Below, one piece after another: positions 59,691-64,000 of a stretch of DNA of 64,000 bases. This DNA comes from Portulaca oleracea (Eukaryota > Streptophyta > Magnoliopsida > Caryophyllales > Portulacaceae): the NCBI GenBank assembly GCA_029582165.1, contig CM055877.1, forward strand, positions 37,912,249 through 37,976,248. The letters run 5' to 3'. Positions within the stretch are counted from its first letter, which is position 1, and the number at the start of each line of letters is the position of its first letter. The notes beneath the pieces are model-generated. The model was not told the DNA's origin, did not search any database, and was given only the letters and a program-made list of their open reading frames with translations. The translations under genes were made by a program, and so were the position numbers.

Positions 59691-60400
59691 ATCACCTCAC
59701 GAGCTGGAAGGACCTCAACAGCTCGAAAGTGACGTCTTCATAGAGGGCCTCAATGATAAACACCTCACTGAATTGGAAAGACCTCAACAACTCAGGAAGT
59801 GAAGTAAAAAAGGTGCAAATAGTCTTCCTCCAGTAGGGAACGTCCTTGGACATCCAAATTCTCATCAGACTCAATATGGAGGTCCTCATGCGCATCTTCA
59901 GATTGCATAAAAGATTAATGACCTCCAATAAATAGAAGATGACGCAGCCCAAGTGACAAGACCAAAAGGACCTTGCTGAAACACCAAAAGTCAAGCTGAT
60001 CCCGAATGAGGTCCTCATGCACGTACCCAGTTTGCAATAGTTGTGCAGAATGCAAATGACCTCCAAATGGATCAACCTTCGGCATTTAGAATGTCTTAGT
60101 AACACACTTCCTTGACCTCCAAAGAGAAGAGAAACACAAACCAAGTTGAAAAGAACAACCGGCTCTAGATAAAGGTCCTCAATAAGAACAACCGGCTCCA
60201 AATAAACGTCCTCAATGCATGCCCAGAACAAGATAGCTCCGTGGAACCCAAATGACCTTCGGACCATGTAAGCTTGGACATTATGATCAACCTCCAAGGG
60301 ACCAAATGTGAGTGAGGCCTCAATTTTGAAGTATTTAGACAGTAGATATGGCCTCACATCAGGTGGATGACCTTTGATATAGTCAAGGACCTTCTGGGAT
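59690..60400. repeat. GACCTC/GAGGTC dispersed repeat block
   Basis: GACCTCMA and GGTCCTCA motifs recur every 30-70 bp, about 18 times, including a 26-bp direct duplication (AAGAACAACCGGCTC with GGTCCTCAAT) at 60142-60215. A 280-codon minus-strand frame crosses it (60534-59692) but has no recognisable domain; its length may reflect the repeat. Probably U3 of an LTR. Confidence 0.5.
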
Positions 60401-60559
60401 TCATGGATGGCCTCAACGCATGCTGACACCAAATGAGGTTGTGAGGGCTGATCTCCATCATTTGTTGGGTAAGGAATGAGAATAAAGGGAGGGAACGGGA
60501 AAATTTTGTCGAGTTTGAGAACTTTCATTCTCATTTAGCATACAAATATGCAAAGACAA

Positions 60560-61782
60560 AGCCATAGGTAGCTTGTCCTCACCAAGAGCACACTCATCCC
60601 GTGTTTCTCTTGTGTTCATATTTCATTTCTCACCACCCAACCCGATTTTGATTTGATGTGGGGTTAAGGGAATCAATTTCAGCTTCTTGTCATCATGCAC
60701 AGAGGAATAGAAGTTCTCAAAACCATCATGAGTTGCTTGCTTATCGAACTTTCACAGGCGTCCTCACAGAAAATGGCAAGCGCTCATGGAAATAACATGA
60801 TACAAAATGTGATCATAATTCTTAGACCCAATAGAAAGATTAATGAGAACTTGTTTTGATAACTTCACGACATCATGGTCGCCAATCCATTTATGTGTAC
60901 ATGGATGAGGGTGAGGTGATGGTGGGAGGTTGAGCTTCTCCACTAAATAGGTTTGAAGTGGCACTGGTATGACTCCGTTCGTGAACAATAAACTGTCTAA
61001 CCTTGCCTCCCCCATCCATAATGCATCGAAATTTGAAAAACAACTCCCTTTGATCCCTGTCAAGAGGATCTTATTTATGATGTGAAAGTCTCCTCAAGAC
61101 TAGCAATTCACCAACATCCCCCTTAAGCTCGAAATCATCTTCACTAGAGACTTCTTCCTTGAGGTTGGATTCTTCTTCTTAGGCAAATATGAGCCCCTCA
61201 TCAATATCCTAAATTTCTTGTATTGTCAAAGTCCTCCGGGTAGGACAATCGGCTTGGAAATGACCATAACCTAGGGACTTGAAACATTTATTGCCTTCAA
61301 TCTTCATTAGAAGCTCCTTAAGAGAGGGAAAAGTACGTAATGCCCTTTCCCTTGTCGCCCTAGGTAAAGGCACAAACTTAGAAGCTTCGATAGGGGTAGG
61401 AGTGCTCGGGTGAGGCGACTCGGTAGGTGGGAGCACCATACGACCACAGGACTTAGGAATAGGTCTTTCATTCTTTCTCCCCTCAACCATGATAGCCATA
61501 TTGCACAAGTCATTTAAGGATTGATATGGTTGAGTTCCGACTTTTCGGTGATAGCGAGAGATAAACCATTCAAAAAACTCATGTCGGTTTGCTCTTGAGG
61601 CTCTTGGAGCTCACTCTTGATCATAAGATGCTCAAAGTCTTGAATGTACTCACTCACACTCCTTTTACCTTGCTCAAGTGCAATGAGACTCCTCAAAACA
61701 TCTTCTTCTATGTGCGAGGGAGGAAATATTCGTTTATCAACTTCTTGGGCTTCTCCCACAAAGCAATCCTCTGTTTACCCTC
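60560..61782 (-). pseudogene. Ty3 Gag-protease remnant
   Basis: On the minus strand from 61782: ALWEKPK, then after a frameshift IFPPSHIEEDVLRSLIALEQ and the Gag tail, a CCHC zinc knuckle (CFKSLGYGHFQADCP, about 61275-61230; one Cys changed to Ser), a Glu/Asp linker, then a protease-like region (VEKLNLPPSPHPHP, QVLINLSIGSKNYDHILYHV, about 60960-60780) and FDKQATHDGFENFYS near 60740. The aspartate motif itself is not clear. The upstream part is cut off exactly at the LTR starting at 61783. Confidence 0.7.
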
Positions 61783-62697
61783 TGTAGACACCGGATTTCA
61801 TACTAGTTAATTTAGGTAATATTCAACAAATGTACTGAACTCAATGTAACAAGTTAGCATACAAAAGTGAAGCTCAAAAATCCAAAAAGCATAAAAATAG
61901 CCCAAAAATACATCTAAGGCCATTTGGCACTGGCATGGTTTTCGGGCTGGCTGAAACACAAAACAAGCACTAAAAATAGCCCAAAAATGCATCCAAGGCC
62001 GTTGGGCCTTGGCATGAATTTCATACCTACCATGGCATCAATCTTGCTAAGTGAGCAATCCGTGTGAAGAAACATACTCAAGGCCTTATAACCTTAGGCC
62101 CTTGCTACATCATTGATCCATAATGCTAAATCTCAATAAACCAAATCCTCATGATTATGCCTCCCCTAATCTCTCCATGCATGAATCAACACAACCTTAA
62201 TGAGAAATCAGATGATAATAAAAGGACGTGAATTGAGGATTGTGATTCATCCTTCCTTTTTCATCAACCCTCACCTCACTTATAAATACCCTTCATTTCT
62301 ACCACTCAAGCACACAATAAACCCCGACGTATTGACTTCGAAGCTTTCTCTCTTCTTACCCACCATACTAATCCCGCTTTGAATGCTTCTTGCAAACAAG
62401 GTTAGAATGTTCATGTTTATCATCATTGTTTTGTAATCATGTAACCACTCTTTTATGCGCGTGTGCATTCTTGTAAAATTCTTTTAAACATGCATGACAT
62501 GAATATATCATCGCAGAATTTTTCTAAACTTCTCACAACTCTCTTTCATTTCAAATTGGTTTTAGTAGAGTCTGTTTTCGAAAGAGGCGAGCCCCAAAGT
62601 TTTCTAACTCTTCGACTTGTAACCTTACTCCAAACTTGAATTTCAGGTTCGTAGGCTGGAATTTTCGTTTTATGGTTCATTGATTTCCTTAAAACCA
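61783..62697 (+). mobile_element. Tat/Ogre-like LTR with adjacent primer site, inserted in the Gag remnant
   Basis: It begins TGTAGACACCGG and ends CCTTAAAACCA; TGGCGGCTCC (62700-62709), next to the AAAACCA end, is the layout of Tat/Ogre elements, whose primer site resembles TGGCGACTCC. A TATAAATACCC box at 62280 fits the + orientation. The internal region runs at most 200 bp before another LTR begins at 62907. AAAAATAGCCCAAAAAT and AAGGCC-TTGGC blocks are duplicated at 61895-61930 and 61973-62010. Confidence 0.6.
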
Positions 62698-62906
62698 ACT
62701 GGCGGCTCCTTCGGTCATACTTTTCATTGTTTAATGTGTTGTTGTTTATTGATTGAAACATATAGTCGATTCATCCTTATCCCTATTTATGCAAAGCAAA
62801 ATTAGAAGAGTTGAGCTAAAACGATAGCAAAGGCCAAATGGCCTAGGCTCCTTTTTTGACCAATAGAATAAGGCTAACCAATGGTTTGGACCAGTGGAGG
62901 CCAAAC

Positions 62907-64000
62907 TGTAACACCCCGACTTTTAGGGTGTTACTTAGCAATATTTTAATCCATTTAATCTTGATTTAGCGGAAGCGTATTTAAAAATCCGAGAGCGTCA
63001 CGCCGCTTTCCCACGAGGAAAAGCAAGGCTTTTGCTATGAAAATAACTGAAAATAGAAATATATTTCATGAGGGAAATGTTAGAAAATAAAAAGGTTGAT
63101 CAACTACAATGAAAAATATTAAAACGTGCGGTCAAAGTAAAGAGGTGAGCCAACTATCAATATTGAAACTTAAAACTAATAAACTATGTGGCGGCCTGAT
63201 TTGCTATGTGAGTTATCCTTATCACGCATCTGCCCAAAATGTCCCGCTGATACCTAAAAACAAAACATTTGAAAAACATGGAGAAAAATAAGACGGAGTT
63301 CAATATATTCGACACTGTAATGTGAAAACATTTTAAAAACAAACAATCTTATTGAGGCCCAGTGTAAATTCATTTTGAAATGAGGGAGATGAGAATATTC
63401 TCAAACAGTTGCAGGTTATTATCTGAATGTGGAACTCTGCTCAGATATTATTAATAAAAACAGTAACATAATGTAACAATAATGTTAAAATAACACAACA
63501 ATGGTTAGGACACTTATAAGACAAGTAACAAACGTTAGGTAACACATGAATAAATTAAGCACGATATAGTCAGTGATAAACATTAAACGATAGATAGTAA
63601 ACAATACGCAATGAACATTGCGATAGGGGTTAAACAATGGATCTTGGAAGACAACACCTCCTTCCAGCACTGCTTCCCAACGACACATGCTCTCAAGGAC
63701 GATCAACCCCTCGATTGGATAAACAATGGACCATGAAGATGCATGCACTCGGGCCGATCAACCCGATTGAGAAACAATGAACAATGAACAATGATCAATG
63801 GACAACAACAATAACTCAATGGAAAAATAAGACGATGGACAATGGGAAATTAACGATAAATAAATAAATAGACAAATAAATAAATATTGGACGAGTCCAC
63901 ATGTATTAGTTATAAAACGATGTTTGAAAATAATGAAAATGATAATTATTTCACTTTAATTAGGGTATTTTATGTTTTTATATTTAAACAGTTTCGAAGG
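62907..64000. mobile_element. Tekay/Del-like LTR, cut by the window edge
   Basis: It begins TGTAACACCCCGACTTTTAG, with an immediate GGGTGTTAC inverse, then GCGGAAGCGTATTTAAAAAT and CGTCACGCCGC, the arrangement of Tekay-type Ty3 LTRs. It is related in layout to 13501-15890. Low-complexity GGACAATGA/CAATGAACAATG repeats occur at 63770-63850. The reading frames within it are not genes. Confidence 0.6.

Overview
This is nuclear DNA from a flowering plant, most likely a eudicot. The signs are GT-AG introns in a plastid-targeted gene, pervasive plant transposon families (Ty3 and Copia LTRs, CACTA, MULE, hAT, PIF/Harbinger, possible Helitron ends), long (TA)n tracts and high AT content. I cannot name the species. 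I find no rRNA, tRNA, CRISPR or bacterial operon.

Only one host gene can be reconstructed with confidence. It lies on the + strand from 17052 to 43574 in 12 exons and encodes a 319-residue, probably chloroplast-located protein with two glutaredoxin/GST-N-like thioredoxin folds (CPFC and SPFC motifs). The coding sequence is only 960 nt but the locus is 26.5 kb, because two introns have been filled with transposons. Intron 6 (7.6 kb) holds a head-to-head pair of hAT transposase pseudogenes that form a ~2.5-kb inverted repeat. Intron 10 (14.8 kb) holds a 14.3-kb CACTA element with matching termini and an ATG target duplication. That CACTA element itself carries a solo LTR, a complete 0.7-kb TRIM and another insert of unknown type.

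Left flank (1-17051): an Athila-like Ty3 element running off the left edge (gag, tRNA-Asp primer site, LTR); an OTU-domain Mutator-like transposase pseudogene (2212-7103) split by a solo LTR with a perfect 5-bp duplication; AT-rich repeats and two possible Helitron ends; a MULE-type MITE inside a (TA)n tract (11426-11958); a LINE ORF1 remnant; and a Tekay-like solo LTR (13501-15890) with a Copia-like solo LTR nested in it.

Right flank (43575-64000): a quiet gene-free stretch; a hAT element (47056-53026) that contains a (TA)n tract, into which a 5.2-kb MULE (47237-52479) has inserted. This MULE is packed with a recurring GATGTTCAT motif whose orientation flips in the middle, and is the least explained structure in the window. 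Then come a Harbinger-type MITE, a deleted hAT, and nested Ty3 debris (gag-protease remnant, a Tat/Ogre-like LTR with primer site, and a Tekay-like LTR running off the right edge).

Apart from the redox-fold gene, every protein signature belongs to a transposon, and nearly all are broken. The window is best read as layers of insertion whose order can be worked out from nesting and target duplications.
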